Assembly (NCBI RefSeq): GCF_022919075.1
Contig: NZ_CP095078.1
Coordinates: forward strand, 4,092,001-4,156,000
Reading direction: 5' to 3'
DNA from: Nocardioides sp. W7
GTDB taxonomy: Bacteria; Actinomycetota; Actinomycetes; Propionibacteriales; Nocardioidaceae
Length of the DNA stretch: 64,000 nt
Positions within the stretch are counted from its first letter, which is position 1; each line of letters starts with the position of its first letter. Positions 35,582 to 44,622 of the stretch are shown here, piece by piece. A program made the position numbers and the translations under genes. The notes beneath the pieces were generated by a model, which was not told the origin of the DNA, did not search any database, and saw only the letters and a program-made list of their open reading frames with translations.

Positions 35582-36718
35582 TCAGGACCTGCGGGCCAGC
35601 AGGTCGATCCAACGCTCGCCGCGCGACCCGACGCCCTCGCCCCACTCCTCGACCCGCCAGCCCGCGCCCGCGGCGACCGCGTCGAGCGCCTCGCGCGACC
35701 AGTAGGTGAACCGGCGCGGTGCCGCGACGCTGCCGTGGGTCGACCAGGCCTCGCCCTCGCCCTCCTTGACGTCCAGGTGCAGGACGCCGCCGGTCCGGGT
35801 CGCCGCGGCCAGCCGCCGGAGCACCTCCGGCAGGTCGGCGCGTGCGACGTGCAGGAGCGAGGCGCTCGCCCACACGCCGTCGTACGGCGTGCCGGGGCGG
35901 CGCGGGTCGTCGAGGTCGTCGCCCAGCGGGTCGAGCACGTCCGCCTCGTGGCCCTCGGCGCGCAGCAGTTCCACGAACCGCTCGCTGACGTCGGTGCGGC
36001 GCACGCTCAGCCCGGCGTCTTCGAGCGCGCGGGCGTCGCGACCGGGTCCGCTGCCGATCTCGAGGACCCGGGCCCCGGGCGCGAGCGCGGCCGCGAACCG
36101 GTCCCGCAGGTGGGCGTCCGGGTCGGGGAGTCCCGCCCGGCCCTCGCGGTAGGCGCTCGCGAAGTCGTCGTACGCCGCCACGGTCGACCGCGCGACGGCC
36201 GCCCGGACGTCGTGGGCGTGGTGGACCAGGTCGTGCAGGTGGTAGCGGCCCAGGCTCTCGACGGTGAACTCGCTGCCGTTGCTGCGCCGCCCGCGCCGCT
36301 GCCAGGCGTCGGCGGGCACGGCGTCGTACTGCGCGGCCACCGACTCGGCGGCCGCCACCAGCTCGGTCGCGACCAGAGCGGGGTCCTGCCGGTCGTAGCG
36401 CTCGGCGAGCGCGGTCTCGTCCTGGTCCCAGTTCGCGAACAACGGGTCGTCCTGGTCGAGCATCAGCCCCACTCGCTCATCGAACACCCGGTGCACGTCG
36501 CGCACGTGGCAGGCGTACTCCAGCACCGACCACACCCCCGGCTCCGGGCGTGCGACGGCGTCGGGCGCGGCGAGCAGCACCGGCCAGAGCGCGGCGTTGG
36601 CGCGCACCAGCGCGCCCAGTTCCGCACGCGCGGGCGCCTCGGCGACGTAGCCGCACTCGGGGCAGGGCTGCTGCAGGACCCAGGTCCAGTCCTTGGTGTC
36701 GGGCTCGATCACACTCAT
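35582..36718 (-). CDS. DinB-like domain fused to class I methyltransferase
   Basis: 378 aa. The N-terminal half (about 1-180) is a DinB four-helix-bundle domain with a probable metal triad: YACHVRDVHRVFDERV plus YHLHDLVHHAHDV. It is preceded by a short Cys pair (QPCPECGY). The C-terminal half (about 190-378) is a SAM methyltransferase with motif I VLEIGSGPGRDARALEDAG and LLHVARADLPEVLRRLAAAT. DinB proteins are thiol-dependent metalloenzymes such as mycothiol transferases. The fusion suggests methylation linked to a thiol or metal-dependent transfer, but no substrate can be assigned. Confidence 0.8.
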   Translation of the reverse strand: MSVIEPDTKDWTWVLQQPCPECGYVAEAPARAELGALVRANAALWPVLLAAPDAVARPEPGVWSVLEYACHVRDVHRVFDERVGLMLDQDDPLFANWDQDETALAERYDRQDPALVATELVAAAESVAAQYDAVPADAWQRRGRRSNGSEFTVESLGRYHLHDLVHHAHDVRAAVARSTVAAYDDFASAYREGRAGLPDPDAHLRDRFAAALAPGARVLEIGSGPGRDARALEDAGLSVRRTDVSERFVELLRAEGHEADVLDPLGDDLDDPRRPGTPYDGVWASASLLHVARADLPEVLRRLAAATRTGGVLHLDVKEGEGEAWSTHGSVAAPRRFTYWSREALDAVAAGAGWRVEEWGEGVGSRGERWIDLLARRS

Positions 36719-36787
36719 GAGCCGATCCTGTCCGGCTCCGCGCACCAGGGCCACGGACTTCCTGCCAACCTCCGCGAAGATGGCGCC

Positions 36788-37276
36788 ATGCTCGTGCGCC
36801 CCGCCACTCCCGCCGACCTGCCCGCGATCAAGGCGATCTACGACGTCCAGGTCGCCGACGGCATCTCGACCTTCGACCTCGACCCGCCCGGTCTCGACTA
36901 CTGGGCCGCCCGACTCGCGAGCACCGAGGCCGGCGACCACCTGCTGGTCGTCGAGGACGGCGGGCCGGTGCTCGGCTACGCCTACTCGTCGTCGTACCGG
37001 CCGCGGCCGGCGTACCGCCACACCCGCGAGACCTCGGTGTACCTCGACCAGTCGGCCCTGGGCCGCGGCCTCGGCCGGGCGCTGTACGACGAGCTGCTGC
37101 GCCTGGTGCGCGCGGACGGCATGCGCACCGTGGTGGCGGTCGTCGCGCTGCCGAACCCGGGCAGCCGGGCCCTGCACCGGGCGTGCGGCTTCGAGCCGGT
37201 CGGCCTGCTGCGCGAGGTCGGCTTCAAGCACGACCGGTGGATCGACACCGAGTGGTGGCAGCTCGCGCTGGCGTGA
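36788..37276 (+). CDS. GNAT acetyltransferase (phosphinothricin acetyltransferase-like)
   Basis: 162 aa. MLVRPATPADLPAIKAIYDV opens the fold. ETSVYLDQSALGRGLGRALY contains the acetyl-CoA pyrophosphate loop, and SRALHRACGFEPVGLLREVG-FKHDRW with a C-terminal Trp pair is the Pat/Bar subgroup pattern. It would N-acetylate a small amine such as methionine sulfoximine or an amino-acid analogue. It is divergent from the DinB-methyltransferase gene and convergent with the next, 3 bp apart. Confidence 0.88.
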   Translation: MLVRPATPADLPAIKAIYDVQVADGISTFDLDPPGLDYWAARLASTEAGDHLLVVEDGGPVLGYAYSSSYRPRPAYRHTRETSVYLDQSALGRGLGRALYDELLRLVRADGMRTVVAVVALPNPGSRALHRACGFEPVGLLREVGFKHDRWIDTEWWQLALA

Positions 37277-37279
37277 GCG

Positions 37280-38992
37280 TCAGCCCGCGCAGCCCACGGT
37301 CGCGAAGCCCGAGCGCGCCCCCTCGACGACGTTGTCGCAGGACACCACGTTGCCGGTCAGCCCCTGCTGGATCCAGAAGCCGTAGCCCTCGGCGTCGACC
37401 ACGGCGGTGTTGGCGCGGAAGACGTTGTCGAGCCCCCAGCCCTCGACGGCCTCGTGCACCTGGAAGCCGTCCTGGAGCGCCCGGGTGCCGCGGTTGCCCT
37501 CCACGAGCCAGCCGTTGCCCTTCAGGTCGATCCAGGAGTCGGCCCAGCTCCCGGTCATGTGCGCGCCGTCCAGGACGTTGCCGCGGATCACCCCGCCGGT
37601 GGTGCCCTCCTTGATGTCCAGGCTCTCCGCGGTGGTCTCCCACACCCGGTTGCCGAGCACCTGGTTGCGATCGGAGGCGTCCGGCCGGCCACCCGAGTAG
37701 GTGCCCCAGTTGGAGGTGGCGCTCCCGACGTAGATGCCCTCGCCGTACGTGTCGTTGCCGCGACCGGTGCGGCTGACCTCGTTGTCCTGCACCAGGTTGT
37801 CGCTCGAGAACGCCCGCAGGTGGATGCCCTCCTGCCCGATGTCGTGGACCGCCACTCCCCGGATCACCGTGTGGCTGGTCTGGTCGAGCACGATGCCCTT
37901 GGCCACGTTGGCGACCGTCAGCCCCTCGACGCGCCAGTGCCGGACCCCGGCGAGGTAGAGGCCGTACTGCGTGCCGGTGCCGTCCCTCCCCGGCTTCCCG
38001 TCGATCACCGCGTCGCGGGACCCGCGCAGTACGACGGGCCTGGTCTCGGTGCCGGAGGTGGACGCGACGAACGTCCCGACGTACCGCTTGCCGCCGACCG
38101 ACAGCGGCGCCTGGAGGCCCTTGGTGGTGTAGACGCCGTCGGCCAGGGTGATGACGTCTCCCGGCCGGGCGTCGGCGAGCGCCGCGGTGAGCTCCTCGGA
38201 GCTGCCCACCCCGACGGCTCGTCCCGGTCCGTCGATCACCACCGGGGTGGGCGAGGTCGGGGGGCCGGAGGGCGTCACGTCCGAGGGCGGTGGGTCCGGA
38301 GTGACCGGGACCGTGGCGCCCTCGGCCGTGACGACCAGGTTGTCGAAGGCGACGGACCCGCCCCAGCTGCCGAGCCCGGGCTGCACCGCCGACGCGGCGG
38401 GCAGCGAGGCCCCTCCGACGTACGACGGGTCACCGCCGGACCCGACGTACACCTTGAGCCGTTTCCCGCTGCGGCGCAGCTCCAGGGACTGGGTCGTGCC
38501 GCCGGTCGCGGTCGCCTCGAGCGGCGCCACCTGGACGGCCCGACCACCCGTGACGACGTAGATCCCGCTCGCGCCGGCCTGGGCGTCGAGGTGCACGTAG
38601 GAGTAGTCACGGGCCGTGGTGCGGGCGAAGACCACGGACCACTCGGCCCGTTCGGAGCCTGGGGTCGCTTCGACCTCGAGTCGCCAGGTCGCCCCGTCGA
38701 CCTGCTCGCGGGCGACGCTGAGCGGCGGGTCGGCCGGCGGCGCACCGTCGACGGACCCGCCGCCCGACCGCAGCTGGTAGACCCCGTCCGCCACGACCCA
38801 CTCCCCCGGCCCGGACGTCGCGAAGCGCTCCGCCGAGGACGCGGACGAGAACGCCTCGGCGAAACTGCCGCCGCCCTCCGGAGCGGCCGCGACCGTGGCA
38901 GCGGGTGTCGCCGGCGGGGCGCCCGATCCGCTGCTGCACCCGACGAGCAACGCGGTCGGCGCCAGCAGTGCGGCTCGGAGCCGGTGGTTCAT
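37280..38992 (-). CDS. Lipoprotein with lectin-like domain and parallel beta-helix
   Basis: 570 aa. The signal peptide ends in the lipobox LLVGCSS (Cys 19). Residues ~45-230 form a beta-sandwich resembling a concanavalin/LamG fold (YSYVHLDAQAGASGIYVVTG). After a Pro/Thr linker (230-255), the C-terminal ~310 residues are a right-handed parallel beta-helix that opens ARPGDVITLADGVYTTKG and RPVVLRGSRDAVIDG, like PL6/chondroitinase-B enzymes. Later it has GEGIYVGSATSNWGTY, LDIKEGTTGG and WIDLKGNGWLVEGN. Likely a wall-side polysaccharide-binding lyase or epimerase. Last gene of the EPS operon and a close paralogue of 46145-47185. Confidence 0.8.
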   Translation of the reverse strand: MNHRLRAALLAPTALLVGCSSGSGAPPATPAATVAAAPEGGGSFAEAFSSASSAERFATSGPGEWVVADGVYQLRSGGGSVDGAPPADPPLSVAREQVDGATWRLEVEATPGSERAEWSVVFARTTARDYSYVHLDAQAGASGIYVVTGGRAVQVAPLEATATGGTTQSLELRRSGKRLKVYVGSGGDPSYVGGASLPAASAVQPGLGSWGGSVAFDNLVVTAEGATVPVTPDPPPSDVTPSGPPTSPTPVVIDGPGRAVGVGSSEELTAALADARPGDVITLADGVYTTKGLQAPLSVGGKRYVGTFVASTSGTETRPVVLRGSRDAVIDGKPGRDGTGTQYGLYLAGVRHWRVEGLTVANVAKGIVLDQTSHTVIRGVAVHDIGQEGIHLRAFSSDNLVQDNEVSRTGRGNDTYGEGIYVGSATSNWGTYSGGRPDASDRNQVLGNRVWETTAESLDIKEGTTGGVIRGNVLDGAHMTGSWADSWIDLKGNGWLVEGNRGTRALQDGFQVHEAVEGWGLDNVFRANTAVVDAEGYGFWIQQGLTGNVVSCDNVVEGARSGFATVGCAG

Positions 38993-38999
38993 GGTGTCC

Positions 39000-40034
39000 T
39001 CACTCGACCGTCGTGATGACGACGCGACGGTTGCGCCGCCGGTGGTCGTCGCTGTCGTTCGGGAACGCCGGACGCGTCTCGCCGTACCCCCGGGCGGTCA
39101 GGGCGGCGGCGCCGAGGCCGCCAGGCCCGGCGAGCCAGGCGGCGACCGCGTCGGCCCGACGCTCCGAGAGCACCTGCCCGTGGTCAGCGGGACCGCGGTC
39201 GTCGGCGTGCCCCTCCACCAGGATCCGGGCGGGGTCGGTCCGGCGGATCCGCGCGGCGATCGCGCGGAGCGCGGCCACGGCCTCGGGACGCAGCGTCGCC
39301 CGGTCGGTGTCGAAGAGCACGGCACCCGGGGCGACGTACGACGTCCGCCGCCCGTCGGCGAAGAGCCCGACGTCGTCGCGCCCCTCGAGCTCGTGGCGCT
39401 CCAGCCGCTCCGGGTCCACGTCGACGTCCGGCACCCGGACCGGCTCGATGCGCACCGTGGGCACCAGCTCGTCGCCCGGGCGGGCGGCGCCGTCGCGGGA
39501 GAACCCCTCCCGGACCACGCCGTCCCGCGTCACCCCGGAGACCTGGCGGTCGACGGTGACCTGGCAGACCTCGTCGGCGTGGACGGCCTCGCGCGAGACC
39601 GCCGCGACGGTGACCGCCGGGTAGACCCGCCCGTCGACCTCGAACCCCGGGAGGCTGAGCGCCGGGATGGTCGCGCCCGAGACGTCGACCGCACCCAGGC
39701 ACCCTCCCGGCGCCGTGTGCCGTACGACGCACCCGGTGTCGACGACCAGCTCGGGGACGACGAGTCCGGGCGCGAGCTGCTCGCCGGTCTCCGGGTCCTC
39801 GACGGCCGCCACCTCGACCGCGGGGACGACGACGTCCGGCAGCTGCTCCACCTCGCGTCCCGGCCCGGCCTCGCACAGCGGGTCGGGCAGGGGCATCGCC
39901 GGGACGACCGTGGTGGGCGGGGTGGAGTCGCGCGCCGGCAGCGACGGCGACGCGGCCGGCGAGTCGGACGAGCACCCGACCAGCGAGACGAGCAGCGTCG
40001 CGGCCAGAACGAGGACAGGAGGTCGCAGGGTCAC
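39000..40034 (-). CDS. OmpA-domain lipoprotein
   Basis: 344 aa from a GTG preceded by AAGGAG. Lipobox LVSLVGCSS near residue 21. The middle region is a beta-rich domain with three Cys residues. The C-terminal ~110 residues are an OmpA/MotB peptidoglycan-binding domain (VLFDTDRATLRPEAVAALRA, ILVEGHADDRGPADHGQVLS, then SERRADAV and RRRNRRVVI, with the Asp and Arg that clasp diaminopimelate). It probably tethers the polysaccharide apparatus to the wall. Third cistron downstream of GT2 and two beta-helix genes, 7 bp before the last beta-helix gene. Confidence 0.82.
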   Translation of the reverse strand: MTLRPPVLVLAATLLVSLVGCSSDSPAASPSLPARDSTPPTTVVPAMPLPDPLCEAGPGREVEQLPDVVVPAVEVAAVEDPETGEQLAPGLVVPELVVDTGCVVRHTAPGGCLGAVDVSGATIPALSLPGFEVDGRVYPAVTVAAVSREAVHADEVCQVTVDRQVSGVTRDGVVREGFSRDGAARPGDELVPTVRIEPVRVPDVDVDPERLERHELEGRDDVGLFADGRRTSYVAPGAVLFDTDRATLRPEAVAALRAIAARIRRTDPARILVEGHADDRGPADHGQVLSERRADAVAAWLAGPGGLGAAALTARGYGETRPAFPNDSDDHRRRNRRVVITTVE

Positions 40035-40128
40035 ACCAGCACTCCTTCGGACGGGGCCGGTCCGGGCCGGGTCACGACCAACGGTGCCAAGTCGACCACG
40101 CAACAGTCCACCGAGGCGTCGGACACCG

Positions 40129-41463
40129 TCAGCCGGCCCGTCCCAGGGCCCGGTAGGTCCAGCCGGCCTCCCGCCATGTCTGGGCGTCGAGCGCGTGCCG
40201 GCCGTCGACGACCGACCGCCCGTCGACCACCCCGGCGAGCGCCGCCGGGTCGATCGAGCGGAACTGGTCCCACTCGGTCAGCAGCACGACGACGCCGGCA
40301 CCCGAGGCCGCCTCCATCACGCTGTCGGCGTACTCGAGGTCGGGATAGGCCCGACGCGCGTTGTCCATGGCCTCGGGGTCGTAGACCGCGACCACGGCGC
40401 CCTCCTCCTTGAGCATCCGGGCCACGTCGAGGGCCGGGGCGTCGCGGATGTCGTCGGAGTTGGGCTTGAACGCCGCACCGAGGCAGCAGACCCGGACCCC
40501 GGCGAGCGAGCCGCCCGCCTGCTCCCGCACGAGGTCGACGGTGCGGGCGCGCCGCCGGTTGTTGATCGCGTCGACCTGGCGCAGGAAGGCGACCGAACGG
40601 CCGACCCCGAGCTCCTCCGCGCGGTGCACGAACGCCCGGATGTCCTTGGGCAGGCAGCCGCCCCCGAAGCCGAGGCCCGGGTGCAGGAAGCGCCCGCCGA
40701 TGCGGGAGTCGTACGCCAGGGACCGTGCCAGGTCCTGTACGTCGGCGCCGGTCACCTCGCAGACCTCCGCCATCGCGTTGATGTAGGAGATCTTGGTGGC
40801 CAGGAACGCGTTCGCCGCGACCTTGACCAGCTCTGCGGTGGCCAGGTCCGTGGTGACGACGGGGGTCCCGGCGTCGAGGACCGGGGCGAAGACCGCGCGC
40901 AGCTGCTCCTCCGCCCACGCCGACGACACCCCGAAGACCATCCGGTCCGGCTCCAGGGTGTCCGCGACGGCGTACCCCTCCCGGAGGAACTCGGGGTTCC
41001 AGGCCAGCTCCACCTCGGTGCCCGCCGGGGAGTTGTCCTGGACCAGGCGGGTGAGCCGCGACGCGGTGCCGACGGGCACCGTCGACTTGCCGACGACCAG
41101 GCAGCGGCGACGCAGGTGCGGCGCGAGATCGCGGACCACGCCCTCGACGTAGGTCAGGTCCGCGCCGGCCGAGCCGCGCAGCTGGGGCGTGCCGACGCAG
41201 ACGAAGTGCACGTCGCCGAAGTCGCCGGCCGCGGCGAGATCGGTGGTGAACGAGAGGTTCCCCGTGTCGAGTGCCTTGCGCAACATCTCGGGCAGACCCG
41301 GCTCGAAGAAGGGCACCTCGCCCCGGGAGAGGGCCTCGATCTTGGCCCGGTCGGTGTCGACGCCGAGGACGTCGTAGCCGAGGACCGCCATGCAGATCGC
41401 GTGGGTCGCACCGAGGTAGCCGGTGCCGAGAACGGTGATGCGGGGCTTGGGGGTGGTCGTCAT
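40129..41463 (-). CDS. ugd: UDP-glucose 6-dehydrogenase
   Basis: 444 aa UDP-glucose/GDP-mannose dehydrogenase family. The NAD site is ITVLGTGYLGATHAICMAV, the active-site region is AFLATKISYINAMAEVCEVT, and the catalytic Cys lies in HPGLGFGGGCLPKDIRAFV. The C-terminal Rossmann part has CCLGAAFKPNSDDIRDAPAL. It oxidises UDP-glucose to UDP-glucuronate, the precursor for uronic-acid polymers. AGGAG lies 8 nt before the ATG. Its place between a HAS-like synthase and beta-helix proteins argues for UDP-glucuronate supply to that polymer rather than for general metabolism. Confidence 0.93.
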   Translation of the reverse strand: MTTTPKPRITVLGTGYLGATHAICMAVLGYDVLGVDTDRAKIEALSRGEVPFFEPGLPEMLRKALDTGNLSFTTDLAAAGDFGDVHFVCVGTPQLRGSAGADLTYVEGVVRDLAPHLRRRCLVVGKSTVPVGTASRLTRLVQDNSPAGTEVELAWNPEFLREGYAVADTLEPDRMVFGVSSAWAEEQLRAVFAPVLDAGTPVVTTDLATAELVKVAANAFLATKISYINAMAEVCEVTGADVQDLARSLAYDSRIGGRFLHPGLGFGGGCLPKDIRAFVHRAEELGVGRSVAFLRQVDAINNRRRARTVDLVREQAGGSLAGVRVCCLGAAFKPNSDDIRDAPALDVARMLKEEGAVVAVYDPEAMDNARRAYPDLEYADSVMEAASGAGVVVLLTEWDQFRSIDPAALAGVVDGRSVVDGRHALDAQTWREAGWTYRALGRAG

Positions 41464-41488
41464 GGTCGTCTCCTGTGGTTGCTGGTGG

Positions 41489-42718
41489 TCAGGTGCAGGG
41501 GATGTTGCTGAGCCCGTCGGCGGCGCGCTCGAAGGTGTTGTCGCAGCGCACGACGTTGGACCCGGGCGGCCAGGACGAGATGGCCTGTCCGGGACCACCC
41601 ACGTCGGCGTGGTTGCGGGCGAAGACGTTGAGGTCGCCCCAGCCGTCGAGGATCTGGTGGGTCTGGAACCCGTCCTCGACCGACGAGGTCCCGGTGTTGC
41701 CCTCGACGAGGTAGTTGTTGCCCTTGACGTCAATCCACGAGTCCGCCTCGGTCATCCCCGAGCCGTCGATGGTGTTGTCGCTGACGACGCCGCCCGTGGT
41801 GCCCTCCTTGACGTCCACCGCCTCGGAGGTGATGTCGCTGAAGGTGTTGCGGGTGACGACGTTGCGGTCGCTGCGGTCGACCTGGCAGGCGGTGTAGGTG
41901 CACCAGTTGCTGACCGCGGTGCCGAGGTAGACGCCCTCGCCGTACTTCTCGCGGCGGTTGCCGGTGTCGCTGATCGTGTTGTCGGCGACCACGTTGTCGG
42001 TGCTGTTCGAGCGCAGGTGGACGGCCTCGTCGCCGGTCCCCCGCACGGTCAGCCCCTGGATCACCGAGCCGACCGTGCCGTCGGCCATCACGCCCTTGAG
42101 ACCGCCGGTGACGGTGAACCCGACCAGTCGCCAGTGCGTGGCGCCGTCGAGGTGCAGCGTGTAGTCGCCCTCGATGTCGCCGCCGTCGATGACCGCGCTC
42201 GACGACCCGCACAGGAAGATCGGTGCCCCCTGCTCGCCGGAGGCGGTGGCCACGAAGTTGCCGGCGTAGTCGCCGTCGGCCAGCTCGATCACGTCGCCCG
42301 GGCGGGCCGCGGCCAGGGCGTCGGCGAGGCCGACGGAGTCGCTGACGCTGACGGTGGCCGTCGGACAGGACACCGGCCTCGAGTCCGGCAGGGGTCCCTC
42401 GCCGGCCGGTGCGGCGTCGGCGAGCAACGGGGCCGGAGCCGGCTCGTCCCCGGCATCGCCCCCCTCGTGGTCGGCGGTCTCCGACGGCGTGGGGCTCATC
42501 GGAGCGGGATCCGGATCGGTGGTGAGGTCGGTCGGGGTCGGCGCCGGCGCGACGGAGGGTACGTCGACCTCCGCGACCGGCACGGCCGGCCCGGGGTCAC
42601 TCGCGTCGCCCGCGTCGGGCCACACCCCCACCGCCACGGCCACGACCAGGCCCCCCGCGCACGCAGCGGCCAGCGCCGCCCGGGGACGGGTCAGCCAGGA
42701 CCAGTCCGCCCGGGTCAC
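41489..42718 (-). CDS. Membrane-anchored parallel beta-helix protein
   Basis: 409 aa from GTG, overlapping the upstream stop (GTGA). One N-terminal membrane segment (AALAAACAGGLVVAVAVGVW) leads into a Pro/Asp/Thr-rich linker (about 40-120). The beta-helix begins ADALAAARPGDVIELADGDY and APIFLCGSSSAVIDG, then YGEGVYLGTAVSNW, VDVKEGTTGGVVSDN and SWIDVKGNNYLVEGN, matching its paralogues motif for motif. Probable extracellular uronan lyase, epimerase or binding protein. Cys pairs in the helix suggest disulfides. Confidence 0.8.
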   Translation of the reverse strand: MTRADWSWLTRPRAALAAACAGGLVVAVAVGVWPDAGDASDPGPAVPVAEVDVPSVAPAPTPTDLTTDPDPAPMSPTPSETADHEGGDAGDEPAPAPLLADAAPAGEGPLPDSRPVSCPTATVSVSDSVGLADALAAARPGDVIELADGDYAGNFVATASGEQGAPIFLCGSSSAVIDGGDIEGDYTLHLDGATHWRLVGFTVTGGLKGVMADGTVGSVIQGLTVRGTGDEAVHLRSNSTDNVVADNTISDTGNRREKYGEGVYLGTAVSNWCTYTACQVDRSDRNVVTRNTFSDITSEAVDVKEGTTGGVVSDNTIDGSGMTEADSWIDVKGNNYLVEGNTGTSSVEDGFQTHQILDGWGDLNVFARNHADVGGPGQAISSWPPGSNVVRCDNTFERAADGLSNIPCT

Positions 42719-44622
42719 GAGCCCCTCCCGGCCCCGACCGTCTCCCGGTCCGGCGCGGTGGGGGCGCCGTCGGAGACCGGAGCCTTGTCGGCGTACGGGT
42801 GCCGGCGGCTCTGTCTCGACCGCGCGCCCCGAAGGGCGGTGAACAGCAGCAGCGCGCCCAGCAGGATCCACAGCACGGTGAGGGGCTGGGCGAACCGCTT
42901 CAGGGTCACCACGAACGGGGTGGTGTCCGCCCAGCCCGTCGTGTCGTTGACCCAGTCCCCGCGCTCGAGGTCGCGGGCGCGCTCGGACTCGATCGCGCTC
43001 GGTCCCCGGCCCGTGACGGTGTTCGCGCTCATGACCGAGGAGCCCACGTCGCCGACGAAGCTCGCCGCGTGCTGCTCGGCGTCGCGCAGAGTGTTGCTCT
43101 CGATGCGCGCCTCGGCGTCGCGGACGTAGACGCTGGTCGTGCCGCCGGTGACGATGTTGCCGGTCACGCCGGCGGCGACCACGCCGTCACGCAGGGCGAT
43201 GCCCTGGCTGCGGGAGCCGCTCACCTTGTTGCCGACGATGCTGACCTTCCGGGCGACGTCGCGCACCACGATGCCCATCTCGTTGGCGTCGACGGCGTTG
43301 GCCAGCACCCCGATGTTGGTCCCGCCGATCACCTCGACGCCGTACCGGCCGTTTCGGGCGATCTCGCTGTTGGAGATCGTGTTGTTGCCGTAGCTGCCGA
43401 TGCTCGTGCCCGTCGCGCTGGGACCCGTCGCGAGCGGCAGCCCGGAGATCGTCACGCCGTTGCGGCCGTTGTCGGCGGCGAGCAGCTCCGAGAGCACGAT
43501 GCCGGTGGTGGCCCGGGCGAGCAGCACCCCGTCGCGCCGGTTGTGGCGCGCCACGGCCCGCTCCAGCACGGCGTTCACGACGAAGCGGTGCAGGACGACA
43601 CCGGAGACGAGGTTCTCGTCAAAGGAGGACGAGCGCACGTCCAGGCCGTTGGCGCCCGAGACGAACAGGCCGAAGGCGTTGTGGGCGACCGTCGTACCCG
43701 TGATCGCGGCCGAGACGTAGCTGTACGTCGGCGAGTCGACGTCGACCGTCGGCACCGGCAGCTCGCCGGCCGGGAGCACGTCGCCGATGGCGGAGTTCTT
43801 GTCCGTGTCGACCTCGGGGTCCTTGGCCGCCGGTCCCACCTTCAGGGAGTCCGCCAGGTCGTAGAGGGCACCGCTGTCGGGGCGGTCGGTGCCGGTCAGC
43901 GACAGCCCGCCGGTGCGCCCGCTCCAGAAGCCGAGGTGCGAGAGCTCGGCCTGGGCGACCGAGACCTGGCCGCCGATCGAGCGGAGGTAGGCCCGGCCGT
44001 CGTCGGTCAGCCGGTCCACGCGCTCGGAGCTGCGGTCGAAGCTCTTGACCACCGCGGGATCGGACTCGTCGCCGGCGATGTTGAGCCGGCCGCCGTAGTT
44101 GACGATGGAGACGAAGCCCTCGGCGTCGCTGGCCAGCAGCAGGGTGAGCCCGCCCGGCTCGGTCAGGTTCAAGGTCGCCCCGGCGCTCACGACCAGGTGC
44201 TCGGAGAGCAGGTAGGAGCCGTCGGGGCGGCGTACGAAGGTCTGCGGCGCGAGCACCGTCAGGTCCGCGACCGTGTACGGCTCGGACCGCGCGGTCAGCA
44301 CCAGGGTGTAGCCCGACCCGGCGACCAGCCGGTACGGGCTCTTCAGCGGCGTCTGCGACCAGGCGGCCGCCGTGCCGACCGTACGCACCTCGGTGAGCCG
44401 GTCGTCCTCCGCGGCCACGTGGGCCGACTCGGCCTCGGGGTCGCCCGAGTAGTCGATCGCCGACGCGTCGTCCTCGACGGCGAGGTCGTCGGGAGCAGCC
44501 GGCGGGTCCGACGCCTCGGCGCCGTGGGCCGCCCCGGCCAGGACCGGGAGCACCGTCGCGCCGGTCCCGAGGAGGACGGCCAGCACGAACGCGGCGGGGC
44601 GTCCCCCGCGCCGGCGGGTCAT
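42715..44622 (-). CDS. Large parallel beta-helix protein with C-terminal TM anchor
   Basis: 635 aa. Signal peptide through PVLAGAAHGA (about residue 34). A long right-handed beta-helix has many NosD/CASH-like turns (NGLDVRSSSFDENLVSGVVL, SNSEIARNGRYGVEVIGGTN, VSIVGNKVSGSRSQGIALRD). Near the end there is one transmembrane helix (VLWILLGALLLFTALRG) followed by a basic tail, so it is anchored with the helix outside. It overlaps the GT2 gene by ATGA, implying tight coupling. By analogy with AlgG-like beta-helix proteins of alginate systems it may guide or modify the nascent polymer. More divergent than the other three beta-helix proteins. Confidence 0.75.
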   Translation of the reverse strand: MTRRRGGRPAAFVLAVLLGTGATVLPVLAGAAHGAEASDPPAAPDDLAVEDDASAIDYSGDPEAESAHVAAEDDRLTEVRTVGTAAAWSQTPLKSPYRLVAGSGYTLVLTARSEPYTVADLTVLAPQTFVRRPDGSYLLSEHLVVSAGATLNLTEPGGLTLLLASDAEGFVSIVNYGGRLNIAGDESDPAVVKSFDRSSERVDRLTDDGRAYLRSIGGQVSVAQAELSHLGFWSGRTGGLSLTGTDRPDSGALYDLADSLKVGPAAKDPEVDTDKNSAIGDVLPAGELPVPTVDVDSPTYSYVSAAITGTTVAHNAFGLFVSGANGLDVRSSSFDENLVSGVVLHRFVVNAVLERAVARHNRRDGVLLARATTGIVLSELLAADNGRNGVTISGLPLATGPSATGTSIGSYGNNTISNSEIARNGRYGVEVIGGTNIGVLANAVDANEMGIVVRDVARKVSIVGNKVSGSRSQGIALRDGVVAAGVTGNIVTGGTTSVYVRDAEARIESNTLRDAEQHAASFVGDVGSSVMSANTVTGRGPSAIESERARDLERGDWVNDTTGWADTTPFVVTLKRFAQPLTVLWILLGALLLFTALRGARSRQSRRHPYADKAPVSDGAPTAPDRETVGAGRGS

